Positions 53,861 through 62,839 of a stretch of DNA of 64,000 nucleotides are shown here, in pieces. The notes beneath the pieces were generated by a model. That model was not told the origin of the DNA. It saw only the letters and a list, made by a program, of their open reading frames with translations, and searched no databases. Every line of letters starts with the position of its first letter. Position 1 is the first letter of the stretch. The position numbers and the translations under genes were made by a program. This stretch comes from JBKEDC01 sp047972995 (GTDB taxonomy: Bacteria > Bacteroidota > Bacteroidia > Bacteroidales > Prolixibacteraceae): NCBI GenBank assembly GCA_047972995.1, contig JBKEBD010000003.1:30806-94805 (forward strand). The letters are read 5' to 3'.

Positions 53861-54036
53861 TATTAACCTGAGTTCTGGATAAGATTTTGCCTCAGGTTGT
53901 TCTTTTTTGAGCAGAATCGATGCTCTGCGAATGGGAAAGGCGGAATTTATGCCAAAAACAGAGCAAAAGGCTCTTAAGTTCGGCTATTTTTGAAATAAAT
54001 CCTGTGGTGAAAGCTTATCCGAAACTCAGGTTAATA
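53861..54036. mobile_element. MITE-like element with terminal inverted repeats (repeat family 1, full copy)
   Basis: 176 bp bounded by TATTAACCTGAGTT at the left and its exact complement AACTCAGGTTAATA at the right; the match goes on inward with GGATAAG/CTTATCC. There is no coding capacity. One half is repeated at 13579-13665, the other half at 62737-62797, and the right end at 50801-50826. Non-autonomous element or large palindromic repeat; the mobilising enzyme is not known. The rest of the 53781-54164 gap shows no gene. Confidence 0.72.
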
Positions 54037-54164
54037 CCAATGCCATGCTGTAGGTCTTAAGCTATAAGCTAAACAATGATTATAACCAACAATATGCAAG
54101 AAATGACTATTTATCTAACAACCCAACATCTAATAATCTCGGCTGTCATCCCAAAAACAAACAC

Positions 54165-54752
54165 ATGAAAAACATTTGCGTATTTGCATCATCATCTGAT
54201 GCATTGAAGTCTACCTTTGTAGACGAAGCCTTAACTCTTGCTCGGCTTATTGCGAAGCTGCAACTCAATTTAGTGAATGGCGGTGCTAATGTGGGACTCA
54301 TGGAGGCTATGCTGAAAGAGGCTCAGGGACATGGTGCATATACTATAGGTATCATTCCGGAGAAGATGGAAAAGGTGAAGCTGATTTCTACACACATCGA
54401 CGAACTGCTCATCAGCACCGACATGAAAGAACGGAAAGCTCTGATGCGCGAACGCTCCGATGCTTTTATTGCACTAGCTGGCGGATTTGGAACGCTCGAA
54501 GAGATTCTGGAGGTCATTACGCTCAAACAACTAGAATACCACAACAAGCCTATTGTGTTTATTAATACCGATGGGTTTTATGACGACTTATTCCGCCAGT
54601 TTGAAAAGTCGTACGAAGAGCATTTTGCCAAATCAATCTATCGCACACTCTATTATATAGCCAATAATGCTACCGAAGCGATGGACTATTTACGCCACTA
54701 CACCGAGGAAACTAGAGCTAGCAAATGGTTTGAAGTGCCTAACTCGAAATAG
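54165..54752 (+). CDS. LOG-family (TIGR00730) nucleotide-processing protein
   Basis: 195 residues with a Rossmann fold. The active-site signature is DMKERKALMRERSDAFIALAGGFGTLEE in two parts: the ERKALM segment with its catalytic Arg, and AGGFGTLEE, where the usual Pro of PGGxGT is Ala. Family members are phosphoribohydrolases that cleave nucleoside 5'-monophosphates to the free base (cytokinin-activating enzymes in plants); old annotations as lysine decarboxylase are wrong. Stands alone; its substrate in this bacterium is unknown. Confidence 0.88.
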   Translation: MKNICVFASSSDALKSTFVDEALTLARLIAKLQLNLVNGGANVGLMEAMLKEAQGHGAYTIGIIPEKMEKVKLISTHIDELLISTDMKERKALMRERSDAFIALAGGFGTLEEILEVITLKQLEYHNKPIVFINTDGFYDDLFRQFEKSYEEHFAKSIYRTLYYIANNATEAMDYLRHYTEETRASKWFEVPNSK

Positions 54753-54870
54753 TTATTAAGCTGTTAATGCCGTAACTTTCTTTTGATTTAGCTACTTAAA
54801 GTACTACTTTTGTTTACTATTGCTTCTACAGCTCTAAAATTACAATAACTCATAATTCATTACGCTGCCC

Positions 54871-56130
54871 ATGCACCACGGAGAACCTTTAATCACCAAT
54901 GATGCCGTAACCCTCGGAATTCTATTAACTCTTTTAGCTGGAATATTCTATACTAGCAATCTTAAAACCGGATTTTTTGCCAAATTCTACAAAGTAGTGC
55001 CCATGCTTTTGCTGTGCTACTTTTTGCCTAGTTTGCTCACTACTTTTGGAGTTGTTGATGGAGCCAACTCGAAGCTATACTATGTGGCATCACGCTACTT
55101 ACTTCCTGCCAGCTTAGTTTTGCTCACATTGAGTATCGACCTTAAAGAGGTATTCAAACTTGGAAACAAAGCCATTATCATGTTCCTTACCGGAACTGTG
55201 GGAATTATCATTGGCGGACCATTGGCTATACTTATTGCATCATGGATTAACCCCGAACTTGTGGGAGGTGTGGGGCACGATGAAGTGTGGCGCGGACTAG
55301 CTACCATTGCAGGTAGTTGGATTGGCGGTGGAGCCAATCAAGCTGCCATGTATGAGATTTTCGAGCCCTCAGATGCACTCTACTCCGTGATGATTACCAT
55401 CGATGTGCTAGTAGCTGAGGTGTGGATGGCAGTGTTGCTCATTGGTGTGGGCAAGCACAAACAGATTGATAAATTCTTTAAAGCCGATGCCAGTTCGGTG
55501 GAACATCTGCGCGACAAAATGCACGAATTCAGCCAAAGCATTGCCCGCATTCCATCAACTACCGACTTAATGGTTATTGTGGCAATCGGATTAGGAGTAA
55601 CAGGCTTAGCCCACATAATCTCCGATTGGTTAGCTCCTTTTCTGGCAGCACACGACTCGTCGGGCATTATGGAAAAGATGAGTCTTACCTCTGGGTTCTT
55701 CTGGCTTATCATTTTATCAACTACGTTCGGAATCCTACTTTCATTTACCAAATTGCGTAATTACGAAGGAGCAGGAGCTTCAAAAATTGGCACATTGTTC
55801 ATTTATGTTTTGGTAGCTACCATTGGTATGAAAATGGACATTACTCAGATTTTCGACCACCTTGGTTTGTTTGCTGTTGGTGCTATTTGGATGTTCATTC
55901 ACGTGCTACTCATGTTCTTCATGGCATGGCTCATTAAAGCTCCTTATTTCTTTTTGGCAGTAGGTAGCAAAGCAAACATTGGTGGTGCAGCTAGTGCTCC
56001 GGTAGTGGCAGCAGCCTTTCACCCTTCATTGGCTCCGGTAGGTGTACTACTTGCTGTGTTGGGCTATGTGCTGGGTACTTATGGTGCTTGGCTATGTGGA
56101 ATCCTCATGCAAGCTGCTTCTGCAATGTGA
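54871..56130 (+). CDS. DUF819 family membrane permease (YjcL-like)
   Basis: 419 residues, about 11 membrane spans. Signature blocks: YLLPASLVLLTLSIDLKEVF, ATIAGSWIGGGANQAAMYEIF and SKANIGGAASAPVVAAAFHP, the repeated GG(A/S)(A/V)N motif placed once in each half. A transporter of unknown substrate. Paralogue of the protein encoded at 25063-26364, to which it aligns in layout but with low identity. Followed 69 bp later by the helicase-nuclease gene. Confidence 0.88.
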   Translation: MHHGEPLITNDAVTLGILLTLLAGIFYTSNLKTGFFAKFYKVVPMLLLCYFLPSLLTTFGVVDGANSKLYYVASRYLLPASLVLLTLSIDLKEVFKLGNKAIIMFLTGTVGIIIGGPLAILIASWINPELVGGVGHDEVWRGLATIAGSWIGGGANQAAMYEIFEPSDALYSVMITIDVLVAEVWMAVLLIGVGKHKQIDKFFKADASSVEHLRDKMHEFSQSIARIPSTTDLMVIVAIGLGVTGLAHIISDWLAPFLAAHDSSGIMEKMSLTSGFFWLIILSTTFGILLSFTKLRNYEGAGASKIGTLFIYVLVATIGMKMDITQIFDHLGLFAVGAIWMFIHVLLMFFMAWLIKAPYFFLAVGSKANIGGAASAPVVAAAFHPSLAPVGVLLAVLGYVLGTYGAWLCGILMQAASAM

Positions 56131-56199
56131 TAATGTAATAATGCGGTAATGCAGGGTTGCCCCAATTAATGATTAATCACTAAATTAACCCCTCTTCAA

Positions 56200-59100
56200 G
56201 TGAGCGAATTACAGATATATAAAGCATCGGCTGGTGCAGGAAAAACATTCCGGTTAACTATTGAGTATTTAAAAGTAGTGCTCCAGACGGAGTTTGCCTA
56301 CAAAAATATTCTCGGGGTAACTTTCACCAATAAAGCTACCGCCGAAATGAAAGGACGTGTGCTTGCCGAGCTAGCCAAACTTTCGAAAGGCGAAAAAACA
56401 GCCTATCTTGAAGTGTTACTAGCCGACAAAGAACTGAATCTTTCAGCCGAGCAAATTAAATATCGATCGCACAACACATTACGCCGATTACTCCATGATT
56501 TTTCGCGCTTTTCGATTAGCACTATCGATAGCTTCTTTCAACGCGTAATTAAATCATTCAACAAAGAGCTTGGCATCAACGGAAATTTCCAAATTGAGCT
56601 CGATAGTAAAACCATGATTGGCGAAGCTGTTGAGCAGGTTATTTTGTCTATTGATCGCAATGAAGAGCTTTTCAAATGGCTCAAGCAATTTGCGCAACAC
56701 AATGCCGACGAAGGCAAAGGGTGGTCTATTCAACGCGACATACATAAATTGGCTAATGAAATACTAAACGATGGTTTTAGAGATAATGCCGACGAATTAT
56801 TCCAAATACTTCAAGAGAAAGGAAAGCTAAACAATTATAGAAAGAGCTTGCAAACAATCGCTGATGATTACTTTAGTCGAGTAAACGAGGTTGGAAAACG
56901 AGGACTAAAAGTCCTTGCCGATGCCGGACTAACTTGTGATGATTTCAGCTATAAAAAAACTGGTGGAGCAGGCTATTTCGAAAAAATGAGCAACTCTCTT
57001 TTTGCTGAAGACAAAGCTAGAATGCGAACTGGGGCTGAAAACTATCAGACACTACTTCCCAAAAAAACAACAGCGGAAGCCGAAAATACAGCGCCAAAAA
57101 TTTCAGCGTGCTTGAAAGACTACTTCCAGTTGCTCGATGAAGAATACTATCGTGTCACTTCGGTTAATCTCATTCTTAAAAACATCTACACCCTAGGTAT
57201 TTTAACTCACATTCAAGAAAAAGTACAGCTTATTGCACATGAAAACAGCCTTAGTTTGTTGGCTGAATCGGGCAAGCTACTTCAAAAAATTATTGATAAT
57301 TCCGACACACCTTTCATTTATGAACGAACAGGTGTTTACTATAAGCACTTCATGATTGATGAGTTTCAAGACACCTCGGCTTTGCAGTGGAGTAACTTCC
57401 GTCCGCTTCTGGGGAATTCATTGGCTGAAGAAAACCTAGCTATGCTAGTGGGCGATGTAAAACAGGCTATCTACAGATGGCGTGGTGGCGATTGGAAATT
57501 GCTAGAAAATCAAGTAGGGAAAGATTTTCAATTTGAAGGTGTGCAGGTGCATCAGCTAGAACAAAACTGGCGAAGCACAGGCGAAATCATTCGTTACAAC
57601 AACCGAATTTTTCAGCTTGCACCTCAAATTATGCAGCAGCAATTCAACGAAATTTTGAAGAATGCGAACACTTCACCCGAAAACTACCATCAGCAAATTC
57701 AAGGCATTTATGCCAACGGACTGCAACAAATTGGGCAGGAGAAGCTAATCGACAAGGGGTATGTGCATATGCGTTTCTTCCCTAAAGACGGGGTGCAAGA
57801 AGAACGAACTTCCTTAACGCTTGGTGAAATGACCGCCACCATAAAAGACCTGCAAGACCGAGGAGCTAAGGCTTCTGACATTGCCATATTGGTGCGCAAA
57901 GGAAAACAAGCTAAAGAGGTGGCCAATCATTTGCTTGAGCAAAAACGCCTACTCAGCGATGATTCACCCTATAATTTATCTATTCTTTCTAGTGAAAGTT
58001 TATTGGTGAGCAACTCTCCTGCGGTGTGCTTCCTCATTAATTTACTTCGACTTGTTGACAATAAAAAAGACCGACTCACCGCTGCCTATGCCAACTATCA
58101 GTTTTATGGAATTATTGAGCCTAGTTTGCATCAGAAAGGTGCTACCGTAAACTGGAGAAATGTATGCCCCGATTATTCAGAATCAAACAATGTAGATTGC
58201 GAGCTCATCGACCAATTTGAGAATCAAGATCCAGCTAAAAATCCGTTTTATGCTTTCTTGCAAAGCGACTTCATGCAAAAAGATTTGGGCAGTAGAAACT
58301 TGCAAGAAATGATATTCAAACTTGCCGACTTCTTTCATTTATTTAGGCTCAACGACGAGCTTTCTTATATGCAAGCATTTGTTGATAGCGTGTCGGAATT
58401 TCAGAAATATAAAATATCAGACCTCAACTCATTCCTTACTTATTGGGATGATAAAGGCAGCAAAAAAACCATTAGTGCTTCGGAAACTCTCGATGCTATC
58501 CGCATTCAAACCGTGCATAAGTCAAAAGGTCTGGAATACAAATTTGTGCTCATTCCATTTTGCGATTGGGATGTTATGCCTTCGGGGAATCAATCGCCCA
58601 TTGTGTGGTGCAAGCCTCAAGAGAAACCATTCAATGAGCTCAATATTGTGCCCATTGTTTACACCAAGGAGATGGCAAATAGCATTTTCAAAGATGCCTA
58701 TTTCGAAGAAACCCAAAGTATGTACATTGAAGCTCTCAACCTGCTTTACGTGGCTTTCACCCGGGCAAGAACTGAGCTATACACTTGGGCAACATACAAC
58801 CCGAAAACCTACGAAGAGAATATTAAATCAGTTGGCGATTTGCTGAAACTGAGTCTTCACAATGAAGCAAACTTCAGCTACGATGGGCAGGAGGAACTAT
58901 GCAGTTGTTTACACCAAAATTATCATGCCGGGGAAGAATATTTTGAAATTGGTACAAAAACCGAGTTTCATTCTTCAACACTAGAAACGCCATCTAATAA
59001 TTTTGGCGTCTCTCGCTTTGCATTCTGCGACTTTGATGAATATCTTAAACTTCGAAAAAACCATGAAAACTTTTTCGTTCAAGATACCCCGTATGAGCAA

Positions 59101-59535
59101 CGTGTGAATAAGGGGAAAATTATTCACGAAGCTTTAGCGCAAATTAAACAAAAAGAGGAACTTCCTCATGCCTTGCAGACCTTACAATTCAAGGGATTAT
59201 TCCCCCAAGAAGAGCTTGAAACATATAGCGAACAAATAAAGACCATGATTTCCGACCCCGAAGTTGCAGCATGGTTCGATGGCAGCTACTCGGTGCTGAA
59301 TGAGCGCGCAATCTTGTTGGGTAACAACCATGGTTTGCGTCGCCCCGACCGCATCATGGTGAAAGGCAACGAAGCAGTGGTGGTAGATTACAAATCGGGT
59401 GAACTTGAACTTCAAAAATACCATAAGCAAGTGAGCGAATACATGGCTCGCCTGAAAGAATGTGGCTTTGAAAAAGTGAGCGGCTACATTTGGTACACCA
59501 GAAGCAATAAAAGAGAAAGGGTGGAGAGCAATTAA
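56200..59535 (+). CDS. UvrD/Rep-superfamily helicase with C-terminal PD-(D/E)XK nuclease (AddA/RecB-like)
   Basis: 1111 residues; GTG start at 56200 (MSELQIYKASAGAGKTFRL). Walker A is ASAGAGKT (9-16), motif Ia is GVTFTNKATAEMKGR, Walker B is MIDEFQDTSALQW, then QNWRSTGEIIRYN (motif IV), IQTVHKSKGLEYKFV (V) and LLYVAFTRARTELY (VI). The nuclease is at the end: Asp in LRRPDRIMV and VVVDYKSGE. It probably acts in double-strand break end processing like AddA. No AddB-like gene adjoins, which leaves its partner open. Confidence 0.92.
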   Translation: MSELQIYKASAGAGKTFRLTIEYLKVVLQTEFAYKNILGVTFTNKATAEMKGRVLAELAKLSKGEKTAYLEVLLADKELNLSAEQIKYRSHNTLRRLLHDFSRFSISTIDSFFQRVIKSFNKELGINGNFQIELDSKTMIGEAVEQVILSIDRNEELFKWLKQFAQHNADEGKGWSIQRDIHKLANEILNDGFRDNADELFQILQEKGKLNNYRKSLQTIADDYFSRVNEVGKRGLKVLADAGLTCDDFSYKKTGGAGYFEKMSNSLFAEDKARMRTGAENYQTLLPKKTTAEAENTAPKISACLKDYFQLLDEEYYRVTSVNLILKNIYTLGILTHIQEKVQLIAHENSLSLLAESGKLLQKIIDNSDTPFIYERTGVYYKHFMIDEFQDTSALQWSNFRPLLGNSLAEENLAMLVGDVKQAIYRWRGGDWKLLENQVGKDFQFEGVQVHQLEQNWRSTGEIIRYNNRIFQLAPQIMQQQFNEILKNANTSPENYHQQIQGIYANGLQQIGQEKLIDKGYVHMRFFPKDGVQEERTSLTLGEMTATIKDLQDRGAKASDIAILVRKGKQAKEVANHLLEQKRLLSDDSPYNLSILSSESLLVSNSPAVCFLINLLRLVDNKKDRLTAAYANYQFYGIIEPSLHQKGATVNWRNVCPDYSESNNVDCELIDQFENQDPAKNPFYAFLQSDFMQKDLGSRNLQEMIFKLADFFHLFRLNDELSYMQAFVDSVSEFQKYKISDLNSFLTYWDDKGSKKTISASETLDAIRIQTVHKSKGLEYKFVLIPFCDWDVMPSGNQSPIVWCKPQEKPFNELNIVPIVYTKEMANSIFKDAYFEETQSMYIEALNLLYVAFTRARTELYTWATYNPKTYEENIKSVGDLLKLSLHNEANFSYDGQEELCSCLHQNYHAGEEYFEIGTKTEFHSSTLETPSNNFGVSRFAFCDFDEYLKLRKNHENFFVQDTPYEQRVNKGKIIHEALAQIKQKEELPHALQTLQFKGLFPQEELETYSEQIKTMISDPEVAAWFDGSYSVLNERAILLGNNHGLRRPDRIMVKGNEAVVVDYKSGELELQKYHKQVSEYMARLKECGFEKVSGYIWYTRSNKRERVESN

Positions 59536-59765
59536 GTCAAACAGACTGGTAATTCATCTGACTAAAATTTGGCAATAAACTGCAAGCTATAGGGTTTATG
59601 CTTTTGCTGTTTTTATCACTCCCCTGTGTTCTGCTTGGCTTAAAGCCTGCAGCATGAAGGTTTCATCTTCTTAAGCTAGGTGTTTTAAATTGCACTGAAA
59701 GCGCATAACAATATGCCTCCAACAAAAACAGTAAAACAACCAATTCCTATTGCGGCATCGTATAA

Positions 59766-59804
59766 CAAAAAGAAACCCCTACCGATTGCTCTGTAGGGAT
59801 TTCC
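59766..59804 (-). terminator. Terminator of the ammonium-transport operon
   Basis: Minus strand: CCCTAC/GTAGGG stem extended by GAAA/TTTC with one mismatch, 10-nt loop, T-run after it. The remaining 59536-59765 shows nothing recognisable. Confidence 0.8.
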
Positions 59805-59822
59805 ATTTAAATATCACATACA

Positions 59823-61091
59823 CTAGTTAAAAGCAGACTCTCCATGTTCGTAAATATCGAGACCTTCTTCCTCTACTGTTTTCGTAACACGTAGCATATT
59901 TAGTTTTTTCAAGATTGTAAATAAGATAAATCCTAAACCGAATGCCCACGCAAAATAACTTAATACTCCGATAACTTGTACTCCAAGAAATCCTGCTCCG
60001 TGACCGTAGAACAAACCTTCTGATGTTGAAAACAAACCCACTGCAAGTGTACCAAATGCACCACACATACCATGTACGGATACAGCACCAACCGGGTCAT
60101 CAATTTTCAATTTTTGATCAAAGAACTCAACTGCCAATGGCAAGATAATACCAGCTAGAATACCAATACACAATGCACCGACAGGGCTAACAGCATCACA
60201 CCCTGCAGTTATGGCAACCAAACCAGCCAACGCACCGTTCAAAGATAGTGACAAGGTAGGGCGTTTATAGCGAATCCAAGCGAAAATCATTGATGTTACA
60301 GCTCCAGCTGCAGCTGAAATATTCGTAGTAACTGCAATATGACCAATTGCAACAGCATTATCGGCACCTGCAGCAGCCAATTGCGAACCTGGGTTGAAAC
60401 CAAACCATCCGAACCATAGGATAAATACCCCCAAAGCTCCAAGCACTAGGTTGTGACCAGGGATAGCGTTTGCCGTTCCGTCTTTTTTATATTTTCCGAT
60501 ACGAGGTCCGATAATTGCAGTACCAGCAAGACCAACCCAAGCACCCACAGAGTGCACCACCGAAGAACCAGCAAAATCGTGGAAGCCCATTTCAGACAAC
60601 CACCCACCACCCCAAGACCAATGACCAGATACAGGGTAGATAAGAACCGAGATAACCACCGTAAAGATAAGATAAGCCGAGAACTCCGTACGTTCAGCCA
60701 GAGCACCCGAAACGATCGTTGCCGAAGTGGCACAAAATACCGTTTGGAAGAACAGTGTTGTGTAATCAGCAACCCCTCCATTAACAGCATCGCTCATGAA
60801 CATAAAGCTATCTGTACCTATAAAACCAATTGCCGAAGCACCATACATCAATCCATAACCAACAAACCAAAACAAGATTGATCCAATAGCGAAATCCATC
60901 AAGTTTTTCATCAAAATATTAGCAGCATTCTTAGGGCGCGTAAAACCAACCTCTACAAGGGCAAAACCAGGTTGCATAATCATAACTAAACAGGCACATA
61001 TGATAAGCCACATGTTATCAATACCTACATTTATCTCTGCTATTTGTTCTGCTGCTAATGGTGCAGCATTTAATAAATTCATTCCAAACAT
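59823..61091 (-). CDS. amtB: Ammonium transporter
   Basis: 422 residues, 11 membrane spans plus a hydrophobic N-terminus. Family signature blocks: MIMQPGFALVEVGFTRPKNA, DFAGSSVVHSVGAWVGLAG and DDPVGAVSVHGMCGAFGTLAVGLF (the latter given across two adjoining parts), holding the pore His pair. It moves NH4+/NH3 across the inner membrane and is gated by GlnK. Starts 3 bp after the glnK stop in the order porin - glnK - amtB. Confidence 0.96.
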   Translation of the reverse strand: MFGMNLLNAAPLAAEQIAEINVGIDNMWLIICACLVMIMQPGFALVEVGFTRPKNAANILMKNLMDFAIGSILFWFVGYGLMYGASAIGFIGTDSFMFMSDAVNGGVADYTTLFFQTVFCATSATIVSGALAERTEFSAYLIFTVVISVLIYPVSGHWSWGGGWLSEMGFHDFAGSSVVHSVGAWVGLAGTAIIGPRIGKYKKDGTANAIPGHNLVLGALGVFILWFGWFGFNPGSQLAAAGADNAVAIGHIAVTTNISAAAGAVTSMIFAWIRYKRPTLSLSLNGALAGLVAITAGCDAVSPVGALCIGILAGIILPLAVEFFDQKLKIDDPVGAVSVHGMCGAFGTLAVGLFSTSEGLFYGHGAGFLGVQVIGVLSYFAWAFGLGFILFTILKKLNMLRVTKTVEEEGLDIYEHGESAFN

Positions 61092-61094
61092 TAT

Positions 61095-61451
61095 CTATTC
61101 CTCCTCTCCTTTAACATACAATGAGTCATCACCTATTTCACCCGTTCTAATACGATATGACTCGTGAATATTCGACACAAAGATGCGTCCATCACCAATC
61201 TCCCCCGTTCTAGCGGAAGCCATAATGGCTAAAACAGTTTTTTCCACATTTTTATCACGAACAACCAATGAAACAAGCGTTCTTTCAATCGAACTGGTAT
61301 CGTATTTTACACCACGATACACTCGTTCTTGTTTTGTCTTACCTACTCCGCGCACATCCCAGTACGAAAAGAAATCAATTCCTGCTTCATGAAGAGCTTC
61401 TGCCACCTCATCGAATCTTGTTTTGCGGATTACCGCCTCAATTTTTTTCAT
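61095..61451 (-). CDS. glnK: Nitrogen regulatory protein P-II (GlnK type)
   Basis: 118 residues. The T loop ERVYRGVKYDTSS carries Tyr45 and Tyr50, aligned with Tyr46 and Tyr51 of E. coli PII; Tyr51 is the uridylylation site. ARTGEIGDGRIFV and YRIRTGEIGDDS are the B- and C-loop signatures that bind ATP/ADP and 2-oxoglutarate. After TSS the sequence SIERTLVSLVV is one or two residues different in spacing from Proteobacterial PII. Being coupled to amtB marks it as the GlnK type that plugs the channel when nitrogen is plentiful. Confidence 0.94.
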   Translation of the reverse strand: MKKIEAVIRKTRFDEVAEALHEAGIDFFSYWDVRGVGKTKQERVYRGVKYDTSSIERTLVSLVVRDKNVEKTVLAIMASARTGEIGDGRIFVSNIHESYRIRTGEIGDDSLYVKGEEE

Positions 61452-61481
61452 AATCCCTGTATTATTTTATATTTATATTGT

Positions 61482-62159
61482 TTATAGTGAAAGTGCTACA
61501 ACTACGTGAAATTGGTCTGCATTAGGGTTCATAATTGCCGAAACTTCAAGAGGTAAAGTGAACTTATCGCTCAGCTGAATATCTTTTGAGCTACTTATAC
61601 CGATGTTAGTCAACTCCCAATCAGATCCTCCATCAAGTGTATGCCATCCATTACCACCGCCGCCAAAGAAAGAGAAGTATTTAAAGTTCAGTCCTAGTTC
61701 GAAATAAGTATCTCCTCCCATCGAACCAGCTCCACCAGCAGCTTCGTTAACGACATAGTTCCCTGCTAGCGAAACAATACCTATTTCATACCCTGCATTG
61801 ATCTCGAATGCGTGAGAACCACTCGCTGTGCTAAAGTCGCTCCAAGGACTTCCAGTATAATAGTAATCAGTTACCCCCATGCTCAAACCGAAATCAAAGC
61901 CATAACTTGTATAAAGATCCATCTCTCCAAAACCATTAAAATCAGCAGATCCCCAAGCTCCAATTGCCCAACCGCCTTTTGAAAACCCTATGTAGGGCTG
62001 AACATTCAAGCCTTCACCATACTTGATACCTCGCCAGATATAATTACTCACCAGATCAGCACCAACATCCCAGTTAGATTTTTCTTCAACCTCTTGAGCT
62101 TTCACGTTCATCCCGAATACAACCGAAAGCAGAATACTTAGAAATACAAGTTTTTTCAT
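61482..62159 (-). CDS. TorF-family putative outer-membrane porin
   Basis: 225 residues with a signal peptide (KLVFLSILLSVVFGMNVKAQ). The mature protein opens WDVGADLVSNYIWRGI, the hallmark of the TorF/Gcw_chp family, and is made of about twelve amphipathic strands (DLYTSYGFDFGLSMGVTDYYY, YFELGLNFKYFSFFGG) ending in HVVVALSL. First gene of the porin - glnK - amtB operon, which suggests it lets ammonium or small nitrogen compounds through the outer membrane; this is inference from context. Confidence 0.87.
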   Translation of the reverse strand: MKKLVFLSILLSVVFGMNVKAQEVEEKSNWDVGADLVSNYIWRGIKYGEGLNVQPYIGFSKGGWAIGAWGSADFNGFGEMDLYTSYGFDFGLSMGVTDYYYTGSPWSDFSTASGSHAFEINAGYEIGIVSLAGNYVVNEAAGGAGSMGGDTYFELGLNFKYFSFFGGGGNGWHTLDGGSDWELTNIGISSSKDIQLSDKFTLPLEVSAIMNPNADQFHVVVALSL

Positions 62160-62636
62160 AATAAAAATTTTAATTGATTATTGCATTAAAAAAAGTCACC
62201 CCTAATTTTAATAGGGTATATTTCAATAAATATATCTTTTTCTCAGTTATTACCCAACAAACTTATACCATCTATTTTGTTTTTACAAGTTAAAATAGAA
62301 ACACCTTTACAAAATAACACACAATTAACAATTGCAATTTCAAAAAAGACATATTAAACCAAATTTCAAAACAAACACCACATTATACTCTAATACAATA
62401 ATCAAATAGACAAAATTAAAGCCAATAAACTATCAAATTGAATAACAATCCTGAAATATACATTCGAAAACACATTCCAAGCTCCAATCTCTTCAAAGCA
62501 AACACTTCCCTGACTTTTGCCTCCTTCACCATAGCAGTGCTATGCCTCAATCGCCAAAAGCCTTGTTTTATCGAGCTTGAAACGCTCACGACGGTATTCC
62601 AATGCATAGTAATTCAGGATAATTCGAATCGTTACA

Positions 62637-62681
62637 TACTAAAAAAGCCATTTCAGAAAATCTGAAATGGCTTTTTTAGTA
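62637..62681. terminator. Strong bidirectional terminator
   Basis: Perfect 21-bp arms (TACTAAAAAAGCCATTTCAG and one more A, then the complement) with loop AAA; six A before and six T after the core in either direction. Confidence 0.85.
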
Positions 62682-62736
62682 TGTGTTTAAACTGAAAGGG
62701 CTAACCGCAATAACTGGGGCTGGGTATATGATGTGT

Positions 62737-62797
62737 TTAACCTGAGTTTTGTTTAAGATATTCTCATAGCTTGCATTATTTTTGAGTAGAATTTACT
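62737..62797 (+). repeat. Dispersed repeat family 1, copy D
   Basis: TTAACCTGAGTT, then TTTAAGAT and TTTTTGAGTAGAAT, matching the left half of the element at 53861-54036 (TTAACCTGAGTT, GGATAAGAT, TTTTTTGAGCAGAAT) with substitutions. Confidence 0.65.
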
Positions 62798-62839
62798 GGT
62801 TTTTTAGGGTGGTATAGTGTAAAAACCTCCTCTTCTTCA

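Larger units (their letters stand above)
62160..62839. other. Intergenic region before the porin operon
   Basis: A/T-rich 680 bp. It holds CCCTA/TAGGG arms at about 62198-62216 in the porin leader, a bidirectional terminator (62637-62681) and repeat copy D. A 63-residue minus-strand frame (62416-62607) could be a decayed element but is not recognised. No sigma-54 promoter is evident upstream of the porin gene. Confidence 0.5.

Noticed and set aside
62416..62607. 63-residue minus-strand frame (ending FRMYISGLLFNLIVYWL)
   Set aside because: It could be a relic of a mobile element, but I could not tie it to a family and it has no start signals.
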